Assembly: GCA_030280995.1 (NCBI GenBank)
Contig: JASXTE010000007.1
Coordinates: 3,518,001 to 3,582,000, forward strand
Direction of reading: 5' to 3'
Length of the DNA: 64,000 bases
Origin: Hemileia vastatrix
Taxonomy: Eukaryota; Basidiomycota; Pucciniomycetes; Pucciniales; Zaghouaniaceae
A program made the position numbers and the translations under genes. The notes under the pieces were generated by a model, which was not told the origin of the DNA, did not search any database, and worked only from the letters and a program-made list of their open reading frames with translations. Shown piece after piece: positions 1-13,575 of this stretch (its first letter is position 1; each line of letters opens with the position of its first letter).

Positions 1-2363
1 TATATATTCTCTCTATGCTACGTTCTTCCACTATACTATATGAGATACACACACAAAGGCGCCAATGACAAAGACTAAGAAATATCTCTAATATTATTCT
101 CAAAAAAATGACCACAGAAAAATTAATATCTTATACTTGACTTCACAATTATTAACTAATTGTATTTTAACTAATTATTTGTCAATTGTTATTATTTTTC
201 CTACTAGATGCAATTCTTTTTCATATCGAATAGTCCTCCTTTTTTATATTTTTCCAGCACTCAAGACACAGCTCCCTAGTGGATCTCCAGCGCTGGCTCT
301 AGTGCCACATTAGTAAAACAATAAATATTCTATTAGTAAACTACGTACACCACTTGTAGCAACTACAGCAACTAATTGCACCCTATGATTACTAACACTA
401 GTTTTTAACTTGTTTCACTCATACTCCATATACGTTCTCTTGACTATACCTTCATTTTGTTTCAGCAATACTTCCAGGTTTGACCCATTCTAATGCTGAT
501 ACTAGTTGCCTTGACTCTTGGGTAGTTTACTTTTGTGATCAAGTCACCATTCTCCTTGCCTCATTACTAGTCAATAGTCCTGGTAATTTACTTGACTAGT
601 TAGACTCTGCAGCTTATGTTACTTGTCTCAATAATTATAGCACTTGCCGCGGTGCAGTATATTATGCACTTCAGTCCTCCTTAAGCCATAACTCCTTCCT
701 TAATGTGTAACACACAATTATTGGAGAATCCAAATCCATATTGTTTAGTGCTTGCGGTCCTAAATTGATAACACATGATTCCCCATTGTGCGGCACATCC
801 CACTGCAAAATCTGAGCACACAGACCCTAGATCCTTTTTTGCCCTTCTATTTCCCTTTCTTTGAAACACAAAAATATATATTATATTTTAATACCATCTA
901 TGGCTTTAACTCCCCTTTTGCTCTTCCTGGACTATGCGCACTGACTGGTCCAACCCCACGCTTCCTGAAAGGTGCAAACCACAACCTTTTTCCAGGAACT
1001 TTGCATTGATGAAGAAGGTGGATAAAAGTATTGTAGAATATAGCAGGGATTTGATCAGAAACACGGTAATTTTGTTCAGGATATAGCAAATTAATATCAA
1101 TGTTGAGAGAGCTTATATTGAACAATGAAAACCTATGTAGTTGTTCTTCCATGGGGTTCAGCTTCCATTCATTAGACTGAGGTGAAATATTCAAAAGCAC
1201 ATGACAGAAATTGTAAGTAGACCTGAAAAAATGAGAAGTTGATTGAGGGAGTATCTCATTGAATCTTTTATTAAGTACACGGGTATTAGTAGGTATTTTT
1301 CACTGGGGAAAATAAGAACAACTAGAGCTCATCATATACGTTATGAAAAGCAAAATGAACAAAAATATAAAATTTTGAAAGGATATGGAAACAAAAACAA
1401 TACTATAATAAATATTTTATTTTGAAAATAATTAATTATGAAGAGTTGAGGAGACAGAAAGATGAGCTTTCTCATGAATATCTTTCTCTATAAAATATGG
1501 ATATCTATGTATGTTCATAATTAATTCAAAAGGAAATAACTCAGCTGTAATAGAAAATTATTGCATGATAAACGGGTAAAAATATAATGCAGAATCATTT
1601 TGATTTTTCAACTTATTTTGATAATATTTTAATACAAATAATGACCTTATTTGAGCTTGTTGATTGTGCTGACAAACTTATTTTAAAAATTTATATTAAC
1701 ACCTTATTAGTATGTATAAAGTTTATTTAACAAGATTACTCTGAAACCATACCAATATTTCAGAGTTTGGAATAAGCAACTTAATGTAAAAATTCTGTTT
1801 TTTGGATTCTGGAAGCTTTACTTTGATGACCTCTTAGATTTGAAAATTTTAAAATAATATATTTTGTTGAAAAAATTTTTATTTTTCAGACTGTAATTCT
1901 ATATTGTGAAAAATAATTATTATAAAAATTTTTATATCTTATAGTGATTAGTAGTGAAAACTTTTCTGTTACTTGGCAGAATTTTATTAATGCAGGTGAT
2001 TGTAGAAAAAAAAACCGCAACACTTAAATAACTTTATTATTATAAATTAAAGGGTATTATTTTGATTCAATTTATATCATAGTTTCTACTATATTTAAAA
2101 ATACAATCAATTTGTATTCTCTTATAGTATTAGAATTTGTGCGAAATAAGCTGTTTGATTGACATGTATGCAACATTGTAAAATGTAGCGAGTCTGAAAC
2201 ATTTTGCTGATGCACAGTATGGATACCTACTTAATGCACGGTTGATATGCATGAAACAAACATTCAAAGAAATCCATGGTAACCAACTTGTTTATAAAAT
2301 TCTTGAGACATAAAAATTAGCTTATTTTAGTAAGCGCTTCACAATAAATAAATATTTTATTCA
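1..2363. other. AT-rich intergenic DNA, no supported gene
   Basis: I find no open frame longer than about 100 codons that shows family motifs, and no tandem repeat or hairpin array. A 100-codon minus-strand frame at 898-1200 has no recognisable domain and is not called. The stretch may hold decayed transposon sequence, but nothing can be named. Confidence 0.5.
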
Positions 2364-2409
2364 ATTGCTACCATCCAGTAACATATTTCTTATATCCAGA
2401 AGTCTCAAA

Positions 2410-5400
2410 ATGCCACCATTGTTTTGCGTTTGTAAATGTGAAGAGCTTGCATGTTCATCAAGAAAGCATCAGACCTCATTTGGAAGCTTTGAAGTTGGTG
2501 TAGCTTTCAAAACATCTCAGTCATACTCCAAACATGGAGAAGAAAGAAATTGCAAAGCACAGATGGTTGGTACATCCAGGGCTTCACCTAACTTAGGATC
2601 CAACATCCAAGATCTTGAAAGACATAAATATTTGGTAAATAAAGAGAAATTATGTTTCAATTAATCTCTATTTTTTTCTTTGCTTCGGGGCAGCCTGTTT
2701 TGGAAACAATTTAATCTCTACCACAGTCAAACAATTTGAATTTGGAAGAGCTTTATAGCCAAAAGATAATGTGACAAGCACCAAAACTTTCTCTTATCCA
2801 TCATTAAAGCAAAGAAGGTTGTGCTGAATTTTTGCACGATGAATTCAACAAACTCAAAATTCTTAGTGACATAGGTAAACTAGATGATAGCAGAATCATC
2901 AGCCAGATTCCCCTTTCTATAGAGACAGTTTTTAGCTGATTGCAACTCAATCCATTATTTGTCACCAAGACATGCTGTGCTAAATGCTTTGCTCTTTATG
3001 AGTATATCCCCAAACACCAACCATTGATCTTATCTTGTACTCAACATTTTTATTCATCCTCAAAGCGCTATTTGAAAGATTTAGGACAGAGAGAAGAAAC
3101 TTTCAATTGTGATGAAAGTTTGTATTTGGCTAAGTACAAACAAGAAGAAGCAATCTACCATCCTCGTAAAACATTTCATCACAACAGTTTGGTTGAATGG
3201 CTTTCAGGAAAGCTTAAACTAATCAACTTCGAGACACTGATTGAGAAAAAAAATGATTTTCTAGAAAAGATGGAAAGGGATGTGATGAAAGATTTATATG
3301 ATGGTTTTGTATGGAAAAATTTTCCAGATACTTCTACGACTCAAAATAGAAGTCTTGTGGATATACAAAAAAACGAGGTAATTTAATGTTTAGTTTATAC
3401 GTTTACTGGTTTAGCCCAGGTGAAAATTGTATTGGAGGTCATCAGAAATATTTGGGTAATATCCTGTTGGTGTGTATGAGCTTGCCTACAGAAGATCGAT
3501 ACAAAACCAAAAATCTATTTTTGTATGCTATTATTCCTGGTCAAACTGAGCCAGCGAGTGAACAAATAAATCATCTTCTGAAGCCTCTTGTCGATGAACT
3601 AAAGACTCTATGGGATGGAATATTTAATGAAAAATCACCTCATTATCCACAAGGCCAAAAAATAAGGGCTGCATTATTCTCTTTAATAGGAGACATTCCA
3701 GCAATGAGAAAGATTGCTGGTTTTGTAAGTCACTCAGCTACTAAGTTCTGCTCTGTCTGTCATATTTCAAAAGATGAAATCGGTGAGCATCAAGTCAAAA
3801 AATTTTCCTTACGTACTCATGAGGATCATATGCACTGTGCAGAGAAGTGTAAAAAGTGTCAGTCACATTGGGAGTAGGTATCTATTGTTAGGAGTCATGG
3901 GGCTTGATAGAGCGAGCTGATTAACCTTGTATATTGGCATCCTACGGAATATTTCTCAAAGGACTTGATGCATCCACACATGCTTGGAAATCTTAAAGAT
4001 CACAGTCTAAGTTATTATCTAATACAAAATGCCACAATCAACCTAGAAAAAAAGCTGACAAAGGAAAAAAATTGCCATGGAAGAAGAGATGATTTTGATG
4101 CACGTTCTGATATATTTCTAAGTAAGCAATATAAAAAAAATAGAAGCAGCTTAATCAGCACTGATGCCGATAATATTGAACCAGTAGGACAGCATAAAAG
4201 ACTATGATATACAATTACAACAAGAGTGTCACAAAAATATCTTAGAATGGATAGTGGAGGAGCTGAATCAGAAGGATAAAACAGCAGGACAAAGTCATCA
4301 AGTTCTGAACATCACTTTCAAACCTTAGAGTTTGGCTCCAAACATGCTTCTGAAAGTGGAAGTCAAAATTTGACCTATAACTTAAGGCAAAAAAGTATTA
4401 GTATATCTGAAAGTGAAAGATCTAATAAATCCCTTGAGACTATTAGAAGTAAGGAAGATAAAAAGAAGGGCAAAGAGAAAGAAAGCAAAATAACTAGAAA
4501 TCTATGATTGTCAGCCACTGAGCTAGAGGCAGTGTGGAATGTGATTGAGCAAACAAAAAAACCTTCCTAGATTTCACAAGTGCAAAAACCAGTAGGATCT
4601 AAAAAGTCAGGTTCCCTAAAAGCTGCAGAGTGGCATGTACCTTATACTGTTTACTTTAATTTGTCACTTATCCCCCTTTGGGTAAAAAAATTAAATCAAG
4701 CTGAGACATCAGTGACATCAGACCACAAACCAAGAGAATATTATCTTCTCAAATCACTCACCACTTTAAGTTCAATTACCAACTTTTTGGCTTTAAAAAT
4801 GTGTCATCCAATGAAGTTGATGAATTAAAACAGCTGTTATTGGAGTATCATAACTGCTTGGAAGAAGGTTGGAAAAATATCAGCTTTAAGCCAAATCTGC
4901 ATTTCACTCAACATTTTCCAGAAATGATTAAACGTTTTGGTCCACCCGTAGGTATGGCTACTTGGGCTGCTGAAAGAGTTAATGTCATATTATCAGAAAT
5001 TCCAAACAATAATCATCCAGGTATTTATTTTGGTAATTGGGTGCTTAAAAATGCAAATGAGCTAATTTATTTTTATTGAAAATAGAAGAAATACCACAGA
5101 CCATGCTCAAGCACTGGCATCAGAATTCTAGGGTATTGGAACTAGGTGAAGCTGAATATGATTCTCAGTATGGATCTAATAATAAAAAAAATTGAGCAAA
5201 ATACAAAAAAAAGACAATTCCATTTAACTGAGGCATTATTTACAATATGGGTAAGGGCACACTTAAGAAAAGAGACATCTAAACGGGCTTTGTTATCATC
5301 AGAGAAGGTGGGAGACTGAATAGTTGAAAATATAGCAAGCATATTGGTCTATGGAAAGTGTTATATGACTCATGACAAGAATCCTGGGAATTCTACCATT

Positions 5401-5720
5401 GAGTTCTACTTTGGAAAAGATAGTCAGTTTGGGCATATTGATCAGCTTATTAGTTCAAAGGACAATAATGAAAAAGTCTATCTAATTTTTAGTCCATTTA
5501 AAGAGCTTATACCAGAAGATACAAAAAAGGATCCCTATGAGGAGTTTCCACAAGTGCATTTCCGTTTAGTAAGAGTTGAAAAAGCGACACAAATGGTGAT
5601 TAATAAAGATTCAATTATTGGACATGCCGCCACTTTACAGCACCAAAGGGGAATGTTTGGAATAAAGTACGATGTTATCACTGCTGTTGGACTTCAGACA
5701 CTAGTAAGTAAAAAATTAAA
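2410..5720 (+). pseudogene. CACTA-like (Tnp2-type) DNA transposase, degenerate
   Basis: The conceptual product resembles the large transposase of fungal CACTA (EnSpm) elements, which cuts and joins element ends. The first piece (from ATG 2410) begins MPPLFCVCKCEELACSS, a short Cys-rich start typical of these proteins. A second piece covers 2940-3386. The clearest family stretch is 3386-3877, with YWFSPGENCIGG, then a run containing PTEDRYKTKNLFLYAIIPG, then IRAALFSLIGDIPAMRKIAG and a CSVCHISKDE Cys pair. C-terminal pieces follow at 4580-5079 (GPPVGMATWAAERVN) and 5344-5720 (MTHDKNPGNSTIEFY). Stops and frame changes lie between the pieces (for example at 3384, 3877, 4207 and 5079), so it cannot encode a full protein. 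A GT-starting junction near 2635 suggests at least one intron. The family assignment rests on remembered motif similarity. A related Kyakuja-Dileera-Zisupton-type transposase is the alternative. Confidence 0.7.
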
Positions 5721-6209
5721 CAACATGGACATTTTATTTTTGTTAATATGTTTGACATTATTTAGGATTGGTAAGAATTTGGAGGATTTGGAAAGTTTGT
5801 AATAGATCTTTGGAACAGCTAGATGCAAGATTAATAAATAAAGCTTTTTTAGATTTTGCCTAAATTTTTAAGCAAAAAATAAAAAGGAGGGCATTATTTA
5901 CCATTTAGAAACCCTTCTATTAATGAGTGACATTTTATTGTAAATGTAATTCCAACTAAAAGAAATTCAATGTACAATACAAAGTCTACCTATACTTGAA
6001 AAATACTATAAATAGTTCAGAACCAGGGTTGAAAAATCTAAGGACCATATTTTTCAAGCCAATAAAACTGAGTTTTCCACTAATTTTTTTGCTTTAATAT
6101 TTTATTCATTAAACTCACAATTAAAACGTATAACTAATTTCTCATTAATATTATCTTGTCTATATTCTGAAAGTTAATAATTTTTGTTTTATTTTTTATA
6201 AAGCACAGA

Positions 6210-7852
6210 ATGTCAAATACTGGTGATGCCATGCAGGTTGATCCTCCATTAGAAAGTCATGTTGGAGGGAAAAATAACCCTCCCCCTTAAAATCCTAGAA
6301 CACCTCAATTGGGTCCTGCTCCCCCTGAAAATCCTAGTGAAAATCCAGGTAAACCCAAACCTCCTCCTCAGTATTCATCAGATCACCAAATTTGATCAAC
6401 TGATTGCTCTTCTAATATCACAAATACAGATGGTCAATCCGCACCTGGTAATTTTCAGAAGCAAGAAGAAAATTTAGGTAATCATTGGGCTAGTATTTTG
6501 TTGAATAAGTTACTTGGAAGAGGTGGGGGATCCACTTCTACTAACCCAGCAGCCAGTACCAGTGGACCTGGTGAGTAAAATTTTTCAACATGCTTTTATG
6601 TTTTAAAATAGGTTTACCAATTTTTATTTTCAAAAATTTTCAGTTAATCCCTCTCTTATAATTTGAGCTACTGATCAGCACAGAATACTTGATGCTGAGT
6701 CACTTCAAAATGACCAAAACTTGAAAATGGTTAGAAGCATAGTTACAAGGTGTGATGTACCAAGGAGCTCAGATTCTATTAACCAAAATATCTATCACTT
6801 TTTGAAGTTCTGTCTTGGTGGAACCATTAATGTGTCTGAGTTTCCTATAGGCCCAACAAATGAAGAACTTACAGATTGGAAAAATTGGCATGAATTCAAG
6901 CTATTGATGATTTAAACAGCATTAAAACAGGTTCAAAACGCACTGCAGGCAACTTTAGCTGCTGATTGTCAATTTATTTTAACAAATACTGCTATATTCT
7001 TACGTTCCAAAATTCATCTACCAACTTATATTTTAACACCTGAGCCCCAAGGACTAAAGGAAGGAGCTGCTTCACCAATCTCTGTAAAAAAAATTTGGAA
7101 CGAGAGCTTCAGAAGAAAGGATATTGTCAACTCGCTTTTGATTGGAACTGTCAAAATTTTTCTGAGTCACTATGGAATCAAGTAATGGGGAGTGTAGTAT
7201 CAGACCATTTTACTAAGTGGCTCTCAAAATTGAAAAATATTGATTCAGAAAAACTCAGGTTCACACCAATCATTGTCGAGCAATGGGTGGTCAACAAGGG
7301 AAAGGATATTTGAAAGGTTGCTGGTCAAAACAGTGAGGTGGTTGAGGCAAGTAGAAAGGAAAAGAGATAAAGAGCACAGATAAAGTGTTATCAAACAAAG
7401 GTATTTATTCAAAGCATAATAACTAAAAAAAGTCTTTTACTAATTTAATTTTATTTTGGATTTTAAAAAACCACTACGACATGGCAAGAAAAAAGTGCTT
7501 TGATCAGCCAGGCTTTGCAGCACTTTTTCATGATACAAGTCTCATATCTGATTTAAAAGAAGCCCCAACCAATACAGAAGAGAATCATCCTAAACGAGTA
7601 GTTCCTAGATGGAGGAATCCAAAACTTGATGAAATTTTAGATAAAATGGACAACTTGACTAAAAGTACGGCCCATTCAAATGTTGAAATGGCTTTAATGA
7701 AGAAACTTTATGATTGCTCAACTAAAAAGACAGCTTCAACAGATGGTATCTTGAATGTGCCCAAATTTCTGCCAAAAAACTGCTATTCACCTGGATATTT
7801 AGCAAATTTGTCAGTTAATGAGAGGGAGTTACTTGAGGTCAAGAAGATATAG
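6210..7852 (+). pseudogene. Decayed multi-exon gene beside the CACTA transposase
   Basis: From ATG 6210 the product begins MSNTGDAMQVDPPLESH and is rich in Pro, Asn and Gly. An intron-like segment 6571-6643 (GTGAGT...TTTCAG) separates this part from a second exon holding the fragment at 6721-6915. Further fragments lie at 7095-7313 and 7481-7852, in changing frames and with in-frame stops. I do not recognise a domain. It follows the transposase in the same orientation by about 490 bp, so a second CACTA-encoded protein (the TNPA-like DNA-binding role) is a reasonable guess but not shown. A degenerate host gene is the alternative. Confidence 0.45.
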
Positions 7853-8636
7853 ATTTAACCAAAGTTAATGAAGCACTAGATCAAGCAGCAGCACCTTAAA
7901 TTTTTTACCCCACTGGTAACCATTTATATAGAGTGATAGTAATCATTTTTAAAAAAAAACATTACTATTCTTTCTTATAAAAAATTCCAATTGATGTATA
8001 AGATAAAAGAGAGCAAAACAATTAACAATTATAAAAATATTGAGGATAGAAAAACAGATATATAATTTTGTAAAACTTTAAGACATGATAATTGTTTTGA
8101 TTAAATAAGTGTGAAATTTTTTATGCACAATATATGAGCTTAAAATAAATTAAATTGAATCTCTTCTCAGATACTTAGGACAAGATCAAATTAAAGCCTA
8201 AAACAATAATAGAATTAGACTCTGAATTTCAATTTAAAATACCTGTTTTTCAATAATTATATTTAATTGGATAAATGCTACCAATGATTAGTATAAAAAT
8301 GCACATGTGAAAAAATTTATGAAAGTGAACACCATCCCTCACCAAAAAAGAAACATCATTAAATGCACTAAATAATCCATTAACATAGTTGATAAACAAA
8401 ATATATACAAAAAATTAAAGCATTTAACTGATGGGAATTCATTTTCACAAGGATCTTAAGAAAAAATAATTTTTTATAATTTCACTTATTTCAACAATAA
8501 TTGAAAATTATTAATCATTAAAAACAAAACAATCATCAATTTATATTTTGTTTTCATACCTTAGTCAAATAAAAGAGGCTTTAATAACATGTAATTGATA
8601 AACATACTTCGGTCGAATTTAAGTATTTTTCTATGT
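7853..8636. other. AT-rich spacer
   Basis: No frame, repeat or hairpin of note is visible between the decayed gene and the palindrome array. Confidence 0.5.
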
Positions 8637-10442
8637 GTCCAGCAAAAGTTTGGCCAAACTTGTGCTGGACACTCTGGAAAAGACAAGTCATTAAAAATTG
8701 CAAGGAAAACCAAAAAAAAAATGGCCCATATAATTAAGATAATTGATGGCATCAAATTGTTTTTTGGTAAATATGTCCAGCACAAGTTCGGCCAAACTTA
8801 TGCTGGATACTTTTCTAATTTGAAGTTGGTAAGATGCATTTTTTTAAGATAAGTGAGGTGTTCCTCATAAAGGTGTGCAGAATATGTTTGGCCAAACTTG
8901 TGATGGACACTTTTACCAAAAAAACAAATTTGATGCCATCAAATATCTTCATGTTATAGCCTATTTTTTTAATTTCCTTGAAGTAATAAGTTACTGTCCA
9001 TGACCAAAGTGTCCAGCAGAAGTTTGGCTGAACTTGTGCTGCACACTTTTATGAGGAACACCTCACTTCTCTTAAAAAAACATACACCTTACCAACTTTA
9101 AATTGGAAAATTGTCCAGCATAAGTTTGGCCAAACTTGTGCTGGACACTTTGGACAAGACAAGTGACTAAAAATTTCAAGGAAAACCAAAAAAATAGCCC
9201 ATATAATTAAGATAATTAATGGCATCAAATTGTTTTTTGGTAAATATGTCCAGCACAAGTTTGGCCAAACTTATGCTGGACACTTTTACAACTTGAAGTT
9301 GGTAAGGTGCAAGTTTTTTTAAGAGAAGTAAGGTTTTCCTCATAAAAGTGTCCAGAACAAGTTCAGCCAAACTTGTTCTGGACACTTTTACCAAAAAAAA
9401 AAAATTGATGCCATCAAATATCTTCATTTTCTAGCCTAATATTTTTTAATTTCCTTGAAGTAATAAGTTACTGTCCATTACCAAAGTGTCCAGCACAGGT
9501 TCAGCCGAAATTGTGCTGGACACTTTTATGAGGAACACCTCACTTCTCTTAAAAAAACATGCACCTTACCAGCTTCAAAGTAGAAAAGTGTCCAGCATAA
9601 GTTTGGCTGAACTTGTGCTGGAAACTTTGGCCAAGACCAGTGACTAAAAATTTCAAGGAAAACCAAAAAAAAAAGCCCATATAATTAAGATAATTGATGG
9701 CATCAAATTGTTTTTTGGTAAATATTTCCAGCACAAGATCGGCCAAACTTATGCTGGACACCTTTATTAGGAACTCCTCACTTCCCTTAAAAAAATGCAC
9801 CTTACCAACTTCAAATTAGAAAATTGTCCAGCATAAGTTTAGCCAAACTTGTTCTGGACATATTTACCAAAAAAAAAAAAATTGATGCCATCAATTATGT
9901 TAATTATATGGGCTATTTCTTTTTGGTTTTACTTGCATTTTTTAGTCACTTGTCTTGGCCAAAGTGTCCAGAACAAGTTTGTCCAAACTTATGCTGGAAA
10001 CTTTTCCAATTTGAAGTTGGTAAGGTGCATGTTTTTTAAGAGAAGTGAGGTGTTCCTCATAAAAGTGTCCAGCACAAATCCGGCCGAACTTATTCTGGAC
10101 ACTTTTACAATTTGAAGTTAGTAAGGTGCATGGTTTTTTAAGAGAAGTGAGGTGTTCCTCATATTAGTGTCCAGCACAAGTTTGGCCAAAATTGTGCTGG
10201 ACACTTTTACCAAAAAATAAATTTGATGCCATCAAATATCTTCATTTTCTAGCCTATTTTCATTTTATTGCCTTGAAGTAATAATTTACTGTCCATGACC
10301 AAAGTGTCCAGCACAAGTTTGGCTGAATTTATGCTGGAGACTTTTCTAATTTGAAGTTGGTAAGGCGCATATTTTTTTAAGAGAAGTGAGGCTTTCCTCA
10401 TAAAAGTGTCCAGAAAAAGTCCGGCCGACTTGTGATGGACAC
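8637..10442. repeat. Array of 16 copies of a 34-bp palindrome
   Basis: Sixteen copies of a palindrome with arm GTCCAGCACAAGTTTGG and its reverse complement occur, starting at about 8637, 8775, 8875, 9009, 9111, 9246, 9349, 9487, 9590, 9725, 9826, 9966, 10066, 10168, 10304 and 10407. Copies at 9111 and 9246 are nearly perfect. Two alternating spacers separate them, one carrying TTGATGCCATCAA and the other AAGTTGGTAAGGTGCAT. Both spacers occur in both orientations, so the block is a fold-back patchwork rather than a simple head-to-tail satellite. Short open frames across it are by-products of the repeat. Confidence 0.9.
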
Positions 10443-11845
10443 TTTACTCAAAACAGTTTGATGGAATCAATTTTCTAAATATTCCTTACCATTCTCTTTT
10501 GGTAAAGAGGGAAACATTTAGCTATTTGTAGTTATTTTGAGTATATTATGAGTAGTTGATATTTCCATTTTAAGGTAAAAGAGTAAAATATTTTTTGCAA
10601 TTACTAGTAATTTATTTCCCTCAATATTTCTAAGATATTGGTTATAATTTTTATAACATCTATTCTTAATATTGATTTTTGATTTGATTATTTTTTTAGT
10701 CCTGATTTAAAGGTTTTTACTATTTTATCAACAAAGCTTTACATCAATGTAAAAAATACCCTGATTAATCCTGCTACATTTTTTTGACTGTTCCTATTCA
10801 ATAATAGCACAATTTAGAAACATATATCCAGTATCTATTTTCTTTTTCAAATTAGTTATCTCAGTAGAACATGTTCATCAATTGCTATTGAATGATGTTT
10901 ACAGTACAGAGCATTGTACAAATCTGTAAAATACTTTTAAAAAATTGTGAATTTGGTACTTGGTTATTGGCTTTTATAAGGCAATACTTTCAAATAATTT
11001 TATACTTAATTCATATGCTAAGATTTTGAAGTTTTTCTATTTCAGATTTATTATATAAAATTAACTTAAACTATGTTTAGACTAGGTTTGTGCCAGGGGG
11101 TGTCAGCACAGCCCAAACAAGCTCCTATCATATAATAAATAAATTTTTTTAAATAAAATATATAATACTCTTTAGTGTTAACTTTTTTTATCCCCTTTTT
11201 TTAAATTATCTTTTTCCTTTGTTTTTGTCCCCTATTTTTTATACCACATAAAGATTCCAAAATTTCCAATAATAGATCCCTTTGTCATATTGCATGATGT
11301 CGATATTTACATATTAATTTAAATATTTAAATTAGTCAAACTTAAATTCTCAACTATTTACCCTTTGCAATTTCCGAATTGTAAATTGGACATTTTCTTT
11401 GTTTGTCATACTTTAAAGCCCCCAATATTTATGTCTAGTTACTTCCCTTTACAATTAACCCAATTATTATCATGAGACTATTTTCCAATATGCTTTCTAG
11501 CTTTATTTCATTGTAAAAGAACCACTATCAAAAACCTGCTTCTGGGAATATATAAACCCTCTTGTTTTGTACCACATTTCTCAATTCGTTTATTTCTCTC
11601 AATTTTACTACTATTATCTTTTGGTTATCACATTTATCTGTGTTAGTACAGCCTGAAAATACAAATAGTAATATATATTTTTAATCTCTTTATTACCTTG
11701 ATATAAGAATTTTTTATTTTATTCAAGTAATAAGTCATTAAAATGCCTTGTGATAAACAGACACCTCCTTTATGTAAGATCTATTGCTTTATCTCTTATA
11801 TCTTCTTAGAATAACTTTTCTTTTCCATTAATATATTTGATATAT
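10443..11845. other. AT-rich spacer, no supported gene
   Basis: I see no coding or structured signal here, only poly-T and poly-A runs. Confidence 0.5.
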
Positions 11846-11862
11846 TAGCACTAAGTAGTTAT

Positions 11863-13575
11863 TTGACAAAATCTCATCAGCATCCTCAATTCAAATCCTT
11901 CAAACTCAAGAAACAACTACCTCTAGGCATGACTCCAAACCCCCCTTCTCTTGCCAACGAAAGGACTGAAATTACCCGATCTCAATATGGCAAGATACTT
12001 GAATTTGCTAAAGGCAAAACTGAAGAACTACTATCAACTCTTAGCCAAAAGCCTTTGACATCTTATATCTTGAATGCCTACAAAAATGTGCTTGAATAAA
12101 TTGATGACCTAGAAAAAATGTAAGTAATTATTTTATATTAAATTATTTAAACTCAGAAAGAAGATTATTGACCCTTTTTATTTAAAAATTATTCAAAATT
12201 AGTTATGAAAAAGGTATCATTCCTCCTGATGATTTCATTATCATCAAAAATGATGATGATAATAAATTACCTGACTCTGAAGGCTATGCATCAACATCTT
12301 GAGGGGGAGATAAGACTATTCTTTGATGTTCAAAAAGAATGAGACTTTCTAGGGTCTCAAGTTTTGTCAGTGCTACTAAAAATCCTCCTGCCAAGGATTC
12401 CTCTTACTCAACATTTCAAAAATCTAAAAAAACTAGCCAAAATGTGTCAAATGGGTATGTCATTTCTTTCATGAGTGATATAGCAATAAATTTTATATTA
12501 TTGTTTAAAGCTATCTTCAAATTTTTTACTTTCTTATTTATTATTTCTTGTCTTTTTCTTATCTTTTTATCCAGCTCTAAAAACGACAATCACTCCAAAG
12601 CGTCAACTAATAGCAAATCTTGCTCTAATGAAGAAGAAGTAGAAGATGATGATGATGATGAAGTTTCAAAATATGAAGCTTCTATAAATCAAAAAGAAGA
12701 TGAAGCTACTTCTGCTGATGAGGTTGAGAAAACACCCAATGAAGAAATCAATCCACCTAGCCAGCCACACAAAAAAACTTCAAGTTGAAAGAAACAGTTT
12801 ATAGTTGCTGTATCTTCAAAATTTAATATTGAAATTTTGAAAATCCTACGGTCTCTATCATCATCAATAAAAATTGCTAATAACTCCCTTCATTATACTC
12901 CAACAATTATTGGCAAATCAAAATTACAGAAGCAAATAGCTGAAATTGGTTGATTTTTGAAGGTAGAATCAATGTTCAAAAGGTACTTAGGGCATGGCCA
13001 GGAATTGATCAGTTATTCAAAATTGGTTTGTGTGTTTCTCTTGAAAAGCCACACAAAATTTTTCAAAAATTCAATTTTCTATGGATGAAATCTGCTCATG
13101 ATGAAATGCTTACAAAAATTAATGAAATCTGTATGTATCACTTACTTGAATTTTGTTAATTTAATTTATGATAACTAATTGTTCTGTTATTTTTTTAGCT
13201 TTGGATTTTCTTAATGTTGACACTTTTCAGATCTGGGTGGTCAATAATTTGAACTATAAAAATTTGGAAAAATTTTGTAACTATGAAGAACCAAACTCAA
13301 TTAATCTTTCTCTGTTTAAGAAGACTGCTCACCCTGAATCATTGATGATACACATTCTATCAAGACTAGTTAGTCCAAGTGCTCACCAGCGTTCTTTTTG
13401 GGCATCCCTTGTTGCATCATCTCTTTATCTTGCTTCTCAAGAGTTTGCCCTTCCTGCTGAAGAATCCGACTTCAATCCAGATTGTCCTATTGAACATGCC
13501 CTACATATTCTATCCCACCTTACACATCTGAAGAGCAAAGTTCCTGATATGTTCAACAGCTCAACATCAAATTAA
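11863..13575 (+). pseudogene. Decayed multi-exon gene of unknown function
   Basis: Open pieces joined by plausible introns: 12120-12202 (GTAAGT...AAAATTAG), 12455-12574 (GTATGT...TATCCAG) and 13131-13198 (GTATGT...TTTTTAG). The first piece has no ATG and begins after an acceptor-like CATCAG. The product is lysine- and serine-rich, has an acidic run (EEEVEDDDDDE) near 12,635-12,665, and ends with a leucine-rich segment at 13,168-13,575. An in-frame stop near 12,300 and a frame change near 12,950 show decay; further weak open pieces continue to about 14,160. I recognise no domain. Its style (short introns, acidic and Ser-rich linkers, transposon surroundings) resembles the gene at 6.2-7.9 kb, but I see no shared motif. 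Confidence 0.45.

Noticed and set aside
8561..10115. Several 69-88-codon frames in the palindrome array (both strands, similar peptides)
   Set aside because: They are translations of the same repeat unit in several frames and directions. No start context, intron or domain supports a protein.
8637..10442. Resemblance to a CRISPR array (regular repeats with spacers)
   Set aside because: Spacers are not unique but two alternating sequences in both orientations, repeats are fully palindromic, and the surrounding DNA is eukaryotic.
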